Of a DNA stretch of 62,819 nucleotides, positions 18,284-26,075 are shown one piece after another. A program made the position numbers and the translations under genes. This DNA comes from Stenotrophomonas maltophilia (GTDB lineage Bacteria > Pseudomonadota > Gammaproteobacteria > Xanthomonadales > Xanthomonadaceae): contig NZ_SRHZ01000023.1 in assembly GCF_004684085.1 (NCBI RefSeq), forward strand, positions 1 through 62,819, written 5' to 3'. The notes beneath the pieces are model-generated. The model saw nothing but the letters and a program-made list of their open reading frames with translations, was not told the origin of the DNA and did no database searches. The stretch's first letter is position 1, and each line of letters starts with the position of its first letter.

Positions 18284-18301
18284 ATGACATGTTTGTGACC
18301 A
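18284..18301 (-). promoter_or_regulatory. candidate Pho box upstream of phoB
   Basis: On the minus strand TGGTCAC-AAAC-ATGTCAT: two GTCA-containing half-sites exactly 11 bp apart with a four-base AT-rich spacer. This is the layout of PhoB direct repeats (consensus CTGTCAT twice). The second half matches 6 of 7 positions, the first about 4 of 7. It lies 53 bp before the phoB start codon, where it would replace a -35 element. Confidence 0.6.
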
Positions 18302-18347
18302 ACCGGCCGGAACCCGCGTGGATTGCCATCGGCCGGTCATGCAGCGC

Positions 18348-20048
18348 TCAGCGGCGGTCCAGGTCGGGGTCCTGCACGCCTTGCCGGCGCAGTTCCAGCA
18401 CGGTGGGGGTGATGGCCTCGATGCGTGCGTCCACCCGCGCCCGGCCCACATAGTCCAGCGCCGGATTGCGCTTGAGCGCCTGCAGCTGCATCAGCGACTG
18501 TTCCGGCCGGCCACTGAGGAAGGCCGCCTCGGCATAGGCCTCGCTGGCCCGCACGCTGTCACCGGCCAGTTCGCTGGCGCGGGCATAACGCTGCTGGAAG
18601 ACCGGATCGTTACCACTTTGCGACAGCAGGGGCCGCAGCATGGCCTGCGCGCGCTGGCCGGCCTCGCGGCCGCCTTGTTCGTTCAGGATTTCGGCATAGG
18701 TCAGCGCCACCGGGCGGCTGTTGGGGTGCTCGCGCAGCAGCTGCTCGAATCGGCTGTTGGCCTGGGCGGTCTGCCCGGCGCGCAGTTCGGCCTCGCCCAG
18801 GGCCAGTGCCAGCCACAGGTTGTCCGGGCGGGTCTGCAGCAGGCCTGCCAGCGTCTGCCGCGCCTGGGTGGCACCGCTGCGGCCGCCCCGCATCATGGCC
18901 AGGGCCTGGCCATAGCGTTGGGCATCGTTGAGACCGTCCTTCTGGCGTTTGGCCATGTCCGCATACTCGCGCTCCAGCTCGGCGTTGGAATCTGAGCTGA
19001 GGACGCGCAGGCGTTCGCGTGCCCAGTCGAAATCACCGCTGGCACCCCGGCTGAGCTGGCCCATCGGAATACGCAGCACGCTGCTGGGCAGCAATGGATT
19101 GTTGCCACGCAGCAGCGGCTCGGCCAGGCTCGGGTCCGCCGGGTCCACGCGTTCCTTGCGCTCACCGCTGGGGGTGCTGGTGGTCAGCAGCACCGTGTCC
19201 TTCTTCATCTGATCGGCGCGGGCCTTGGCCTCGCTGATGCGGGTGATGTTGACCGGGTGGGTGCGCAGGAACTCGGGCACGCTGTAGCCGCCTTCGTTGC
19301 CGCGCATTGCCGCGGACATCCGCTCGAAGAAGCCGGCCATCGCGTCCACGTCGTAGCCGCTGCGCGCCAGGGTACGGATACCGAGGCGGTCGGCCTCGGA
19401 CTCGTTGGAGCGGGTGTAGTTGATCTGGCGCTGCTGCATCAGGCCCATGCCCGAGCTGATCGCGGCCATGGTCGCGTTGCCCGAAGAGGTGCTGTTGCTG
19501 GCCTGGGCGGCCACCACGGCTGCCAGCATGCCCAGCAGGATCGGAATCTGATCGCGCTGGGCGCGCTCGACCCCGCGCAGTACGTGCTGCTGGGTGACGT
19601 GGGCGATTTCGTGCGACAGCACGGCTGCCACCTCGTCCTCGCGCTCGGCCGTCAGCACCAGGCCGGCATTGACCCCGATGTAGCCGCCGAGCGTGGCGAA
19701 GGCGTTGATCTGGCGGTCCTTCATCACGAAGAAGGTGTACGGCTGGCGTGGCTGGTCGCTGTTGGAGCCAAGCCGGGTGCCCATGATCTGCAGCCAGTCG
19801 TTCACCAATGGGTCGTCCAGCAGGTAGCCGTAGTTGCGCAGCTCGCGCAGCATCATCGCGCCGTACTCGGCCTGCCGGGCCGGGGTCAGCAGCTCGCCGG
19901 CCGAAGAGCCGATGTCGGGCAGCTTCTCCTGGGCCTGGGCCAGCGGCATGGCCAGGGCCAGGGTGACGGCGGTAGTCAGCAGCAGGGCTCGCAAGCAGAA
20001 GGTCCTCGGGCGGGGCGCGCCAAGCGTGGCAGGGCAGGGGGCAACCAT
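18348..20048 (-). CDS. bepA: periplasmic M48 metalloprotease with TPR domain, BepA-like
   Basis: A 566-residue exported protein. The signal peptide ends at about residue 40 (AMPLAQAQ). An M48 zinc protease domain follows, with the site LSHEIAHVTQQH (about 143-154) and the downstream ligand region NESEADRLG (about 213-221), as in BepA/LoiP. The C-terminal third is alpha-helical tetratricopeptide repeat (for example RPDNLWLALALGEAELRAGQT and SRPVALTYAEILNEQGG). In E. coli BepA works with the BAM machinery to assemble or degrade LptD and other outer-membrane proteins. Only a weak ribosome site precedes the ATG. It is on the same strand as phoB, 116 bp upstream, but the Pho box between them suggests separate control. 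Confidence 0.85.
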   Translation of the reverse strand: MVAPCPATLGAPRPRTFCLRALLLTTAVTLALAMPLAQAQEKLPDIGSSAGELLTPARQAEYGAMMLRELRNYGYLLDDPLVNDWLQIMGTRLGSNSDQPRQPYTFFVMKDRQINAFATLGGYIGVNAGLVLTAEREDEVAAVLSHEIAHVTQQHVLRGVERAQRDQIPILLGMLAAVVAAQASNSTSSGNATMAAISSGMGLMQQRQINYTRSNESEADRLGIRTLARSGYDVDAMAGFFERMSAAMRGNEGGYSVPEFLRTHPVNITRISEAKARADQMKKDTVLLTTSTPSGERKERVDPADPSLAEPLLRGNNPLLPSSVLRIPMGQLSRGASGDFDWARERLRVLSSDSNAELEREYADMAKRQKDGLNDAQRYGQALAMMRGGRSGATQARQTLAGLLQTRPDNLWLALALGEAELRAGQTAQANSRFEQLLREHPNSRPVALTYAEILNEQGGREAGQRAQAMLRPLLSQSGNDPVFQQRYARASELAGDSVRASEAYAEAAFLSGRPEQSLMQLQALKRNPALDYVGRARVDARIEAITPTVLELRRQGVQDPDLDRR

Positions 20049-20136
20049 TCGTTAATCCACAGTGTTGCGGCCGTGGCGTGGAAATTCCAGCGCACCGGTA
20101 CCATATATGGACCGTCGATCCATCGTGGAGTTTCCC

Positions 20137-20427
20137 GTGACAGCCCAGACCGCCGGCGGTGCCCCCGCCATCACCATCTATTCCACCGCCGTCTGCCCGT
20201 ACTGCGTGGCCGCCAAGAACTTCCTCAAGAGCAAGGGCCAGCAGTGGACCGAGGTCCGCATCGACCTGGACCCGGTCGAGCGCGAGAAGATGATGGCCAA
20301 GACCCGCCGTACCAGCGTGCCGCAGATCTTCGTGGGCGACGTCCACGTGGGCGGCTACGACGACATGATGGCCCTGCACCGTGAAGGCAAGCTCGAGCCG
20401 CTGCTGGCCGGGCAGGGGCAGGCATGA
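20137..20427 (+). CDS. grxC: glutaredoxin 3
   Basis: A 96-residue thioredoxin-fold glutaredoxin with the dithiol active site CPYC in ITIYSTAVCPYCVAAKNFL (about residues 12-30), the cis-Pro region TSVPQIFVG and the glutathione-binding HVGGYDDMMAL. It reduces protein disulfides and mixed disulfides with glutathione in the cytoplasm. The GTG at 20137 is preferred because GTGGAG lies six bases upstream; an in-frame ATG at 20107 adds ten residues not typical of the family. Its stop codon overlaps the next start by four bases (ATGA), so it is coupled to the AhpD-like gene. Confidence 0.92.
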   Translation: MTAQTAGGAPAITIYSTAVCPYCVAAKNFLKSKGQQWTEVRIDLDPVEREKMMAKTRRTSVPQIFVGDVHVGGYDDMMALHREGKLEPLLAGQGQA

Positions 20428-20816
20428 GCGCGGCCGACGACGGCAGCAAGGACCGCATCGCCGAGTTCACCGACTTCCGCAAGCGCATGAATGAACGCAT
20501 CCTGGGCGAGCCGAACCAGGTGGTGCGCCGCTTCTTCGCGCTGGACACGCAGACCTACCAGGCCGGCGCGCTGGATGTGAAGACCAAGGAGCTGCTGGGC
20601 CTGGTAGCCTCGATGGTGCTGCGCTGCGACGACTGCATCAGCTACCACGTGGCCCAGTGCAAGGACGCAGGCGTGACCCGCGAGGAGTTTTTCGAGACCT
20701 TCTCGGTGGGCCTGGTGGTCGGTGGTTCCATCGTGATCCCGCATCTGCGCCGCGCGGTCGATTTCCTCGACCAGCTTGAAGGCGGCGCCGCCGCTCCGGC
20801 CGCGCACGAGCACTGA
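20424..20816 (+). CDS. carboxymuconolactone decarboxylase / AhpD-like protein
   Basis: A 130-residue all-helical CMD-domain protein. RCDDCISYHVAQCKDAG (about residues 70-86) has the CxxC and His pattern of AhpD-type peroxidase or disulfide reductases. True CMD decarboxylases lack this CxxC. It overlaps glutaredoxin by four bases, so a thiol-redox role, such as passing electrons to a peroxiredoxin, is likely; no peroxiredoxin gene is next to it. A short Ala/His tail ends the protein. Confidence 0.8.
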   Translation: MSAADDGSKDRIAEFTDFRKRMNERILGEPNQVVRRFFALDTQTYQAGALDVKTKELLGLVASMVLRCDDCISYHVAQCKDAGVTREEFFETFSVGLVVGGSIVIPHLRRAVDFLDQLEGGAAAPAAHEH

Positions 20817-20859
20817 GGTTGACGACGGCCGCCGGGAACCGGCCCTCGCGGCCCTCCCG

Positions 20860-20938
20860 GTAGTGCCGGCCGCTGGCCGCTGGCCGGCATCCCCTGAACC
20901 CGACGCGGCCGAGGTTGCCGGCCAGCGGCCGGCACTAC
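20860..20938. repeat. inverted pair of SMAG-type palindromes
   Basis: One element runs 20860-20889 (GTAGTGCCGGCCGCTGGCC) and an oppositely oriented one 20917-20938 (ending GGCCGGCACTAC). Such head-to-head pairs are the usual SMAG dimer arrangement and would fold into one long hairpin in RNA. Confidence 0.75.
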
Positions 20939-20981
20939 CGGGCGTAGCTCAGGGCCTTCCGCGCGATCCAACAGCCCAGGA

Positions 20982-21103
20982 GCCCCCTTGTTGTTCAAGG
21001 GGGCGCGCCGAAGGCGTGGGGATAAGGTGGGATGCGCGGGCAATTCTGCCTGAGCCGGGGCTGGGACCATGGTCTATTTGGGACCTCGGCCCCGGCTCAG
21101 GCA
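20982..21103 (+). promoter_or_regulatory. hairpin-rich leader region before isocitrate dehydrogenase
   Basis: Together with the repeat pair this fills the 370-bp gap before icd. A perfect 9-bp hairpin (20982-20990 with 20996-21004) is followed by a longer one. Bases 21047-21061 pair perfectly with 21089-21103, and the stem extends to 20 bp with one mismatch. Its loop holds the palindrome GACCATGGTC. CATAAT at 21102-21107 could be a -10 box. The second stem ends 83 bp before the start codon and could be an attenuator, a REP-like unit or a cruciform. Confidence 0.4.
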
Positions 21104-21186
21104 TAATTGCGGGTGAAACTTCCTTTGCGCCGGCGTTTCCGGGCACGTCCGGACGGCGTTTTTCCCCCTGTTCGGAACATCGATCA

Positions 21187-22191
21187 ATGACGCAGAAAAT
21201 TACGGTCATCCGCGGCGACGGCATTGGCCCGGAAATCATGGACGCCACCCTGTACGTGCTCGACCAGCTCAACACTGGCCTGGAGTACGAAGATGCCGAC
21301 GCCGGCCTGGTGGCCCTCGAAAAGCACGGCGACCTGATGCCGGCAGTGACCCTGGAATCGATCGCACGCAACAAGGTTGCGCTGAAGAGCCCGCTGACCA
21401 CCCCGGTCGGTGGTGGCTTCACCTCGATCAACGTCAGCCTGCGTCGCCATTTCGACCTGTACGCCAACGTGCGCCCGGCCCACACCTTCCCGAACACCAA
21501 GTCGCGTTTCGACAACGTCGACCTGATCACCGTTCGTGAGAACACCGAGGGCGCGTACCTGGCCGAAGGCCAGGAAGTGTCGGCCGACGGCGAGACCGCC
21601 TTCTCCGGCACCCGCATCACCCGCAAGGGCTCCGAGCGCATCGTGCGCTACGCCTTCGAGCTGGCCCGCAGCGTCGGCCGCAAGAAGGTCACCGCGGTGC
21701 ACAAGGCCAACATCATCAAGTCGACCTCGGGCCTGTTCCTGAACGTCGCTCGTGAGGTTGCCGCGCAGTACCCGGACATCGAATTCCAGGAAATGATCGT
21801 CGACAACTGCTGCATGCAGCTGGTGATGCGTCCTGAACAGTTTGATGTGATCGTCACCACCAACCTGTTCGGCGACATCATCTCCGACCTGTGCGCCGGC
21901 CTGGTAGGCGGCCTGGGCCTGGCCCCGGGTGCCAACATCGGCAAGGACGCGGCCATTTTCGAAGCCGTGCACGGCACCGCGCCGGACATCGCCGGCCAGG
22001 GCAAGGCCAATCCGTGCGCGCTGCTGCTGGCAGCTGCACAGATGCTGGACCATGTTGGCCAGCCGGAAAACGCCGAGCGCCTGCGCAAGGCCATCGTGGC
22101 GACCATGGAAGCCAAGGATTCGCTGACCGGCGACCTGGGCGGCAGCGGCACCACCATGAGCTTCGCCAAGGCCATCGCTACCCGCCTGTAA
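21187..22191 (+). CDS. icd: NAD-dependent isocitrate dehydrogenase
   Basis: A 334-residue beta-decarboxylating dehydrogenase. It oxidises isocitrate to 2-oxoglutarate and CO2 in the citric acid cycle. The N-terminus ITVIRGDGIGPEIMDATL, the phosphorylation-loop region TSINVSLRRHFDLYANVRP and the metal-site motif NLFGDIISDLCAGLVGGLGL with EAVHGTAPDIAGQG define the family. The length of about 335 residues and lack of the large clasp insertion fit the homo-oligomeric NAD-dependent class described in Xanthomonas, not the 415-residue NADP enzyme of E. coli. An alternative is isopropylmalate or homoisocitrate dehydrogenase, less likely here. The start is the ATG at 21187; a long in-frame extension upstream looks non-coding. 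Confidence 0.87.
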   Translation: MTQKITVIRGDGIGPEIMDATLYVLDQLNTGLEYEDADAGLVALEKHGDLMPAVTLESIARNKVALKSPLTTPVGGGFTSINVSLRRHFDLYANVRPAHTFPNTKSRFDNVDLITVRENTEGAYLAEGQEVSADGETAFSGTRITRKGSERIVRYAFELARSVGRKKVTAVHKANIIKSTSGLFLNVAREVAAQYPDIEFQEMIVDNCCMQLVMRPEQFDVIVTTNLFGDIISDLCAGLVGGLGLAPGANIGKDAAIFEAVHGTAPDIAGQGKANPCALLLAAAQMLDHVGQPENAERLRKAIVATMEAKDSLTGDLGGSGTTMSFAKAIATRL

Positions 22192-22207
22192 GCGGCGGGT
22201 GATCCTG

Positions 22208-22283
22208 CTGGACATCGCCCTGGGCGACGTCCAGTCAGGGCCTCGGATAGTTGAAGGCGGGCCGTCCTTGCACGGCCCGTCTG
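22208..22283 (+). terminator. double hairpin after icd
   Basis: First hairpin 22208-22234: 12-bp arms with one mismatch around CTG. Second hairpin: GGGCCGT (22259-22265) with ACGGCCC (22272-22278), followed within a few bases by TTTTC. The second is a plausible intrinsic terminator between icd and the small membrane protein gene. Confidence 0.65.
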
Positions 22284-22325
22284 CGTTTTCGACTGCCGCC
22301 TTTTCACCGACAGGAGTTTCTGCAG

Positions 22326-22736
22326 ATGCCTGAGGCGGCTGTGTGGGTCGTGGCGGCTGCTGCCGTTTACGTTCTGGGCTTAGCCATCTACTTCGTCTTC
22401 TACTGGCCATGGTCCCGTTCGCAGCGCGCGCTGCGCCGCCTGCGCAGAGAGGGGGCACCCGTTCGCAGCATGCGGCGGTCCGAGGAGCGCGTACTGCAGT
22501 TGATCGAGTTTCCGGCAGGGGCGCCGGTTCTCCTGCTGGAAGGGGCCTGCGCGGAATTCGTCATCAGGAGCGTCAATGCGCCTCCCCGCCATGTCCACAC
22601 CTTGGCTGGCGTGCCGGTGAAGTATCCGGCCGGCCTGCAGCATGCCGTGCGCGCCGGCAGCAATACCGCCGAAGTCGTGCTCGGGCGCGAGTACGCGATG
22701 ATCGTACGGCTCAATGGGGCAAAGCTGACCTCGTAA
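22326..22736 (+). CDS. small inner-membrane protein of unknown function
   Basis: A 136-residue protein I do not recognise. One transmembrane helix at the N-terminus (about residues 5-27, VWVVAAAAVYVLGLAIYFVF) ends in the WPWSR boundary. A basic stretch of Arg-rich residues follows and then a soluble domain of about 90 residues with beta-strand character (VLQLIEFPAGAPVLLLEG, AMIVRLNGAKL). This predicts an N-out anchor with a cytoplasmic domain. CAGGAG lies nine bases before the ATG. It is flanked by terminator-like hairpins and stands alone. Confidence 0.65.
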   Translation: MPEAAVWVVAAAAVYVLGLAIYFVFYWPWSRSQRALRRLRREGAPVRSMRRSEERVLQLIEFPAGAPVLLLEGACAEFVIRSVNAPPRHVHTLAGVPVKYPAGLQHAVRAGSNTAEVVLGREYAMIVRLNGAKLTS

Positions 22737-22866
22737 CATCGCCCAAGCTCAACGGCACGAGAATTATCTGTGCGATTTGTGCACAGATCGTGTGCCGGCA
22801 GATGGCTGGTTCGTGCGTCAACCGCTCCGCATCCTGTGCCCACTTTCCACCGCACAGGAGCACATC

Positions 22867-23610
22867 ATGAATCTCACCGCCTTCGGCCTGGCCAGCCTGA
22901 TCGGCATGGCCGCCACCACGCCGGTCGCTGCCGCCGAGCCGGCCCATCCCACCATCCGCCATCTGGCCGGGGCGCCGGCTGCAACATCGCTGGACGCGGC
23001 GAAGACCGCCGTGCTCGTGATCGACTTCCAGAACGAGTACTTCGACGCCAGCGCCGCGCCGGGCTTTGCCGGTGGCCGCATGGTCATTCCCGATGGCCTG
23101 GCCGCACTGCGCCAGGCCACGCGCGTGGTTGAATTCGCCGATGCCAACGGCATCCGCGTGATCCATGTGCAGCACCTGCTGCCGGCCGGCGCGCCGTTGT
23201 TCGCGCAGGGCAGTGTCAATGCCGCCTTCCACCGCGACCTGCAGCCGCGGCAGGGCGAAACCGTTGTGCAGAAGGACAACGTCAGTGTCTTTGCAGGCGC
23301 CTCGGCCGCCGTGCTGGACAGGGTGCTGAAGGACGCCGGCATCGACACCCTGGTCGTGACCGGCCTGCAGACCCACGCCTGCGTGGTGGGAGCCGCGCGT
23401 GACGCCGCCGCCGCGCCGCGCGGCTATCGGGTGATCGTGTCGTCCGATGCCACCGCCAGCCGCGATCTGGACTTGGCCGGAGGCCAGCGCATCGGCCATC
23501 GCACGCTGCACGAGGCCTCGCTGGCGCAGATCGAAGACGCTTTCGGTGATGTCATGAGCACCGATGCGCTCCTCGCGCTGCCGGTGCGCCGGGCTGGCGA
23601 CGGCGCTTGA
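22867..23610 (+). CDS. exported isochorismatase-family cysteine hydrolase
   Basis: A 247-residue isochorismatase-fold hydrolase with a predicted signal peptide (residues 1-23, ending PVAAAE), which is unusual because most relatives are cytoplasmic. The catalytic triad is visible: Asp in VLVIDFQNEYF (about 59), Lys in VVQKDNVSVF (about 138) and Cys in VTGLQTHACVVGAA (about 172). These enzymes cleave C-N or ether bonds, as in nicotinamidases, N-carbamoyl amidases or isochorismatases. The start has CAGGAG seven bases upstream. A LysR gene and a TauE/SafE exporter follow on the same strand, hinting at a small uptake, conversion and efflux unit. The substrate is unknown. Confidence 0.85.
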   Translation: MNLTAFGLASLIGMAATTPVAAAEPAHPTIRHLAGAPAATSLDAAKTAVLVIDFQNEYFDASAAPGFAGGRMVIPDGLAALRQATRVVEFADANGIRVIHVQHLLPAGAPLFAQGSVNAAFHRDLQPRQGETVVQKDNVSVFAGASAAVLDRVLKDAGIDTLVVTGLQTHACVVGAARDAAAAPRGYRVIVSSDATASRDLDLAGGQRIGHRTLHEASLAQIEDAFGDVMSTDALLALPVRRAGDGA

Positions 23611-23663
23611 TAAGCTGGTGGGGCCCGCATGCCGTGGGCCCCGCCGCGTGGAGCCGCCTGCCG

Positions 23664-24572
23664 ATGGATCACTTCGCCGCTCTGCGCGCGCTGCGCGCCA
23701 TCGTCGACGCAGGCAGCTTCTCTGCTGCTGCCGAACGCCTGGGTACCACCCACTCGGCGATGTCGCGGCAACTACGGCAGCTGGAAGAGCATCTGCAGGT
23801 GCGCCTGCTTGATCGCAACAGCCGCCGGCTGTCACTGACCGAAGCCGGGCGCGACTATTACCGCGAAGCGGCATCGCTGCTGGACCGCCTGCAGGAAGCC
23901 GATGACCGGGCGCGTGCCGGGCAGGCGCAGCCCAGTGGCATCGTGCGGATCAGCGTGCCGCAGGTGGTGGCCAGCCAGGAGCTGCCGCATTGGCTGCCAT
24001 CGTTCCTGCAGCGCTATCCGCAGGTCGCGCTGGACCTGTCGGCCGATGATCAGCTGGTTGATGTCGTTGGTGGCGGCTTCGACATGGCCCTTCGCATCGC
24101 GCCGTCCTTGCCGGACAGTCAGTTGGTGGCACGCGAACTGGCCAGTTGCCCGCGCATCCTAGTGGCTGCACCTGCCTACCTGGCCCGGCATGGCCTGCCA
24201 CGGCAGGCTGCGGACCTGAAGCACCACGCCCTGCTGGGCTTCAGTCCCACGGCTGCCCCTGCGTCGTGGCAGCTGCAGGGACCTCGCGGTGCCACTGCCA
24301 GCGTCGAAGCCGGCCAGCGCCTGCGTGTCGACGCCACCCCGGCGCTGTATGCCGCCGCCGTGGCGGGCATGGGCATCAGCCTGTTCACTGCGCTGACCGT
24401 GCAGGAGGACCTGCGTGCCGGCCGCCTGATCCGCGTGCTGCCCGCATGGAATGCCGGACAGCGCCACTATTTCGCCCTCTATCCGCATGCGCGCGCACTG
24501 GCGCCGAAGGTGCGCGCGCTGGTTGACCACCTGGCGACGCACTACGCTGCGTGGATGGATGGGGCAGCGTAG
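23664..24572 (+). CDS. LysR-family transcriptional regulator
   Basis: A 302-residue LysR regulator. The N-terminal winged helix-turn-helix MDHFAALRALRAIVDAGSF with SAAAERLGTTHSAMSRQLRQ (about residues 1-45) and RLLDRNSRRLSLTEAG is followed by a type-2 periplasmic-binding-like effector domain starting GIVRISVPQVVASQELP. It starts 53 bp after the hydrolase gene on the same strand rather than divergently. It most likely controls its neighbours, the isochorismatase-family gene and the exporter, or a distant target. The ATG at 23664 gives the canonical LysR N-terminus; an upstream in-frame extension does not. Confidence 0.9.
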   Translation: MDHFAALRALRAIVDAGSFSAAAERLGTTHSAMSRQLRQLEEHLQVRLLDRNSRRLSLTEAGRDYYREAASLLDRLQEADDRARAGQAQPSGIVRISVPQVVASQELPHWLPSFLQRYPQVALDLSADDQLVDVVGGGFDMALRIAPSLPDSQLVARELASCPRILVAAPAYLARHGLPRQAADLKHHALLGFSPTAAPASWQLQGPRGATASVEAGQRLRVDATPALYAAAVAGMGISLFTALTVQEDLRAGRLIRVLPAWNAGQRHYFALYPHARALAPKVRALVDHLATHYAAWMDGAA

Positions 24573-24597
24573 CCGCACGGCAGCAAACGGAGAGGGG

Positions 24598-25359
24598 ATG
24601 GAATCGGTCTATCTGCTGGTCGCACTTGGCGCGATCGTCGCGGGGTTCGTACAGGGCCTGTCGGGGTTCGCGTTCGGCATGGTGGCGATGTCGTTCTGGG
24701 CATGGGGGCTGGAGCCGCGGCTGGCGGCGACGCTGTCGGTGTTCGGTGCGCTGGTCGGCCAGTTGCTGGCGGTGTTCACCGTTCGCCGCGGCTTCAACCT
24801 GCGGCTGCTGCTGCCGTTCGTGCTGGGTGGGCTGGCGGGCATTCCGCTGGGCGTGATGGTGCTGCCGCAGCTGGACATGGACTGGTTCAAGGCGCTGCTG
24901 GGCGGTTTCCTTGCGCTATGGTGCCCGGTGATGCTGATGGCGCGTTCGCTGCCGCCGATCTCCGTCGGTGGCCGTTTCGGTGACGCGATCGCCGGCATGG
25001 TCGGTGGCGTGCTCAGCGGTATTGGTGGCTTTGCCGGACCGGTGCCGACGCTGTGGAGCACGCTGCGTGGCTTCGGCAAGGACGAGCAGCGTGCGGTCAT
25101 CCAGAACTTCAATCTGGCGATGCTGGCGGTGACCATGGCGATCTATGTCGGCAGCGGTCTGGTCACCCGGCCGATGCTGCCGTACTTCGCCATCGTGGCG
25201 CCCGCGATGCTGGTGCCGACCTTGCTGGGCGCGCGGGTCTACATCGGCATCAGCGAAGCGCGTTTCCGGCAGATCGTACTGAGCCTGTTGACCGCCTCGG
25301 GCATCGCGTTGCTGGCGTCGTCGCTGCCGGTGCTGCTGGCACGCCCCATCGCGGGCTGA
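24598..25359 (+). CDS. TauE/SafE-family membrane exporter
   Basis: A 253-residue membrane protein with about eight hydrophobic helices, two-fold pseudo-symmetric, in the TauE/SafE (DUF81) family. The first repeat has VAGFVQGLSGFAFGMVAMSF (about residues 13-32) and the second GMVGGVLSGIGGFAGPVPTL (about 130-150), both Gly-rich signatures. Members export sulfite, sulfoacetate or other organic anions. A GGAGAGGGG site abuts the ATG. It follows the LysR gene by 25 bp and converges with the flavin reductase gene, ending four bases from it. The cargo may be a product of the exported hydrolase, but that is inference. Confidence 0.87.
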   Translation: MESVYLLVALGAIVAGFVQGLSGFAFGMVAMSFWAWGLEPRLAATLSVFGALVGQLLAVFTVRRGFNLRLLLPFVLGGLAGIPLGVMVLPQLDMDWFKALLGGFLALWCPVMLMARSLPPISVGGRFGDAIAGMVGGVLSGIGGFAGPVPTLWSTLRGFGKDEQRAVIQNFNLAMLAVTMAIYVGSGLVTRPMLPYFAIVAPAMLVPTLLGARVYIGISEARFRQIVLSLLTASGIALLASSLPVLLARPIAG

Positions 25360-25362
25360 GGC

Positions 25363-25983
25363 TCAGCCCGGGCGGAACATGCGGAAACGCTGTTCGGCGT
25401 CGATGCGGAAATAATCGGCGGGCCCGCCGCCGCGCAGGATCGGGGCCGCTGCCGCGGTGTCGTAGATGCCATCGACGAGCAAGCGTGCATCGATATGCAC
25501 CGCGACCACTTCGCCCAGCACCAGCCAGCCATGGGTGTCCTGACCGGCGGCATCGCGCAGGCGCACGATCTGGGTGCAGCGGCATTCCATGCTCACCGGA
25601 CTCTGTGCCACACGGGGTGGTGCGACCTGCGTCGACGCCAGCGGTGCCAGGCCGGCGAGGGCGAACTCGTCGACATCCGGTGCGACCGCGCGGCAGCTTT
25701 CATTCATTGCCTCGGCCAGCTCGAATGTCGCCAGGTTCCAGACGAATTCACCCGTGGCTTCGATGTTGCGCAATGAGTCTTTGCGACCCTGGCTGGAGAA
25801 GCCGATGATCGGTGGGGTGTAATTGAAGGCGTTGAAGAAGCTGTAGGGCGCGAGGTTCAACGTGCCTTTCGCGTCGCAGCTGGAAATCCATCCGATCGGG
25901 CGTGGGCCGATGATGGCGTTGAATGGGTCGTGTGGCAGGCGATGGCCGTCCGCTGGGCGGTAGCTGTGGAAGGTGTCGGGCAT
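25363..25983 (-). CDS. flavin reductase-like FMN-binding protein
   Basis: A 206-residue protein of the flavin reductase-like (split-barrel FMN-binding, DIM6/NTAB) family. Hallmarks are HDPFNAIIGPRPIGWISS (about residues 18-35), LNLAPYSFFNAFNYTPPIIGFS (about 43-64, FMN site) and GEFVWNLATFELAEAMN. Members reduce flavin with NAD(P)H for partner monooxygenases, or act as stand-alone oxidoreductases. No monooxygenase gene is adjacent. It converges with the TauE/SafE gene with a three-base gap. A connection with sulfur or aromatic metabolism is only suggested by position. Confidence 0.85.
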   Translation of the reverse strand: MPDTFHSYRPADGHRLPHDPFNAIIGPRPIGWISSCDAKGTLNLAPYSFFNAFNYTPPIIGFSSQGRKDSLRNIEATGEFVWNLATFELAEAMNESCRAVAPDVDEFALAGLAPLASTQVAPPRVAQSPVSMECRCTQIVRLRDAAGQDTHGWLVLGEVVAVHIDARLLVDGIYDTAAAAPILRGGGPADYFRIDAEQRFRMFRPG

Positions 25984-26020
25984 GGGGGCTGGTTCCGTAG
26001 CGTCGAGCTGGCGCGACCCA

Positions 26021-26053
26021 CAAGAAAGCCGCGACCCTTGCGGATCGCGGCTT
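26021..26053 (-). terminator. intrinsic terminator of the Bax inhibitor-like gene
   Basis: Stem AAGCCGCGA with TCGCGGCTT (26026-26034 with 26045-26053), followed on the minus strand by a T-rich CTTTCTTG. It lies 22 bp past the stop codon. Confidence 0.75.
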
Positions 26054-26075
26054 GTCGTTTACGGCACGGCTGGAC

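Noticed and set aside
25997..26017. GTAG-headed sequence near the flavin reductase start as another SMAG.
   Set aside because: The arms do not pair well enough (CGTCGAGC with GGCGCGAC), so it is not counted.
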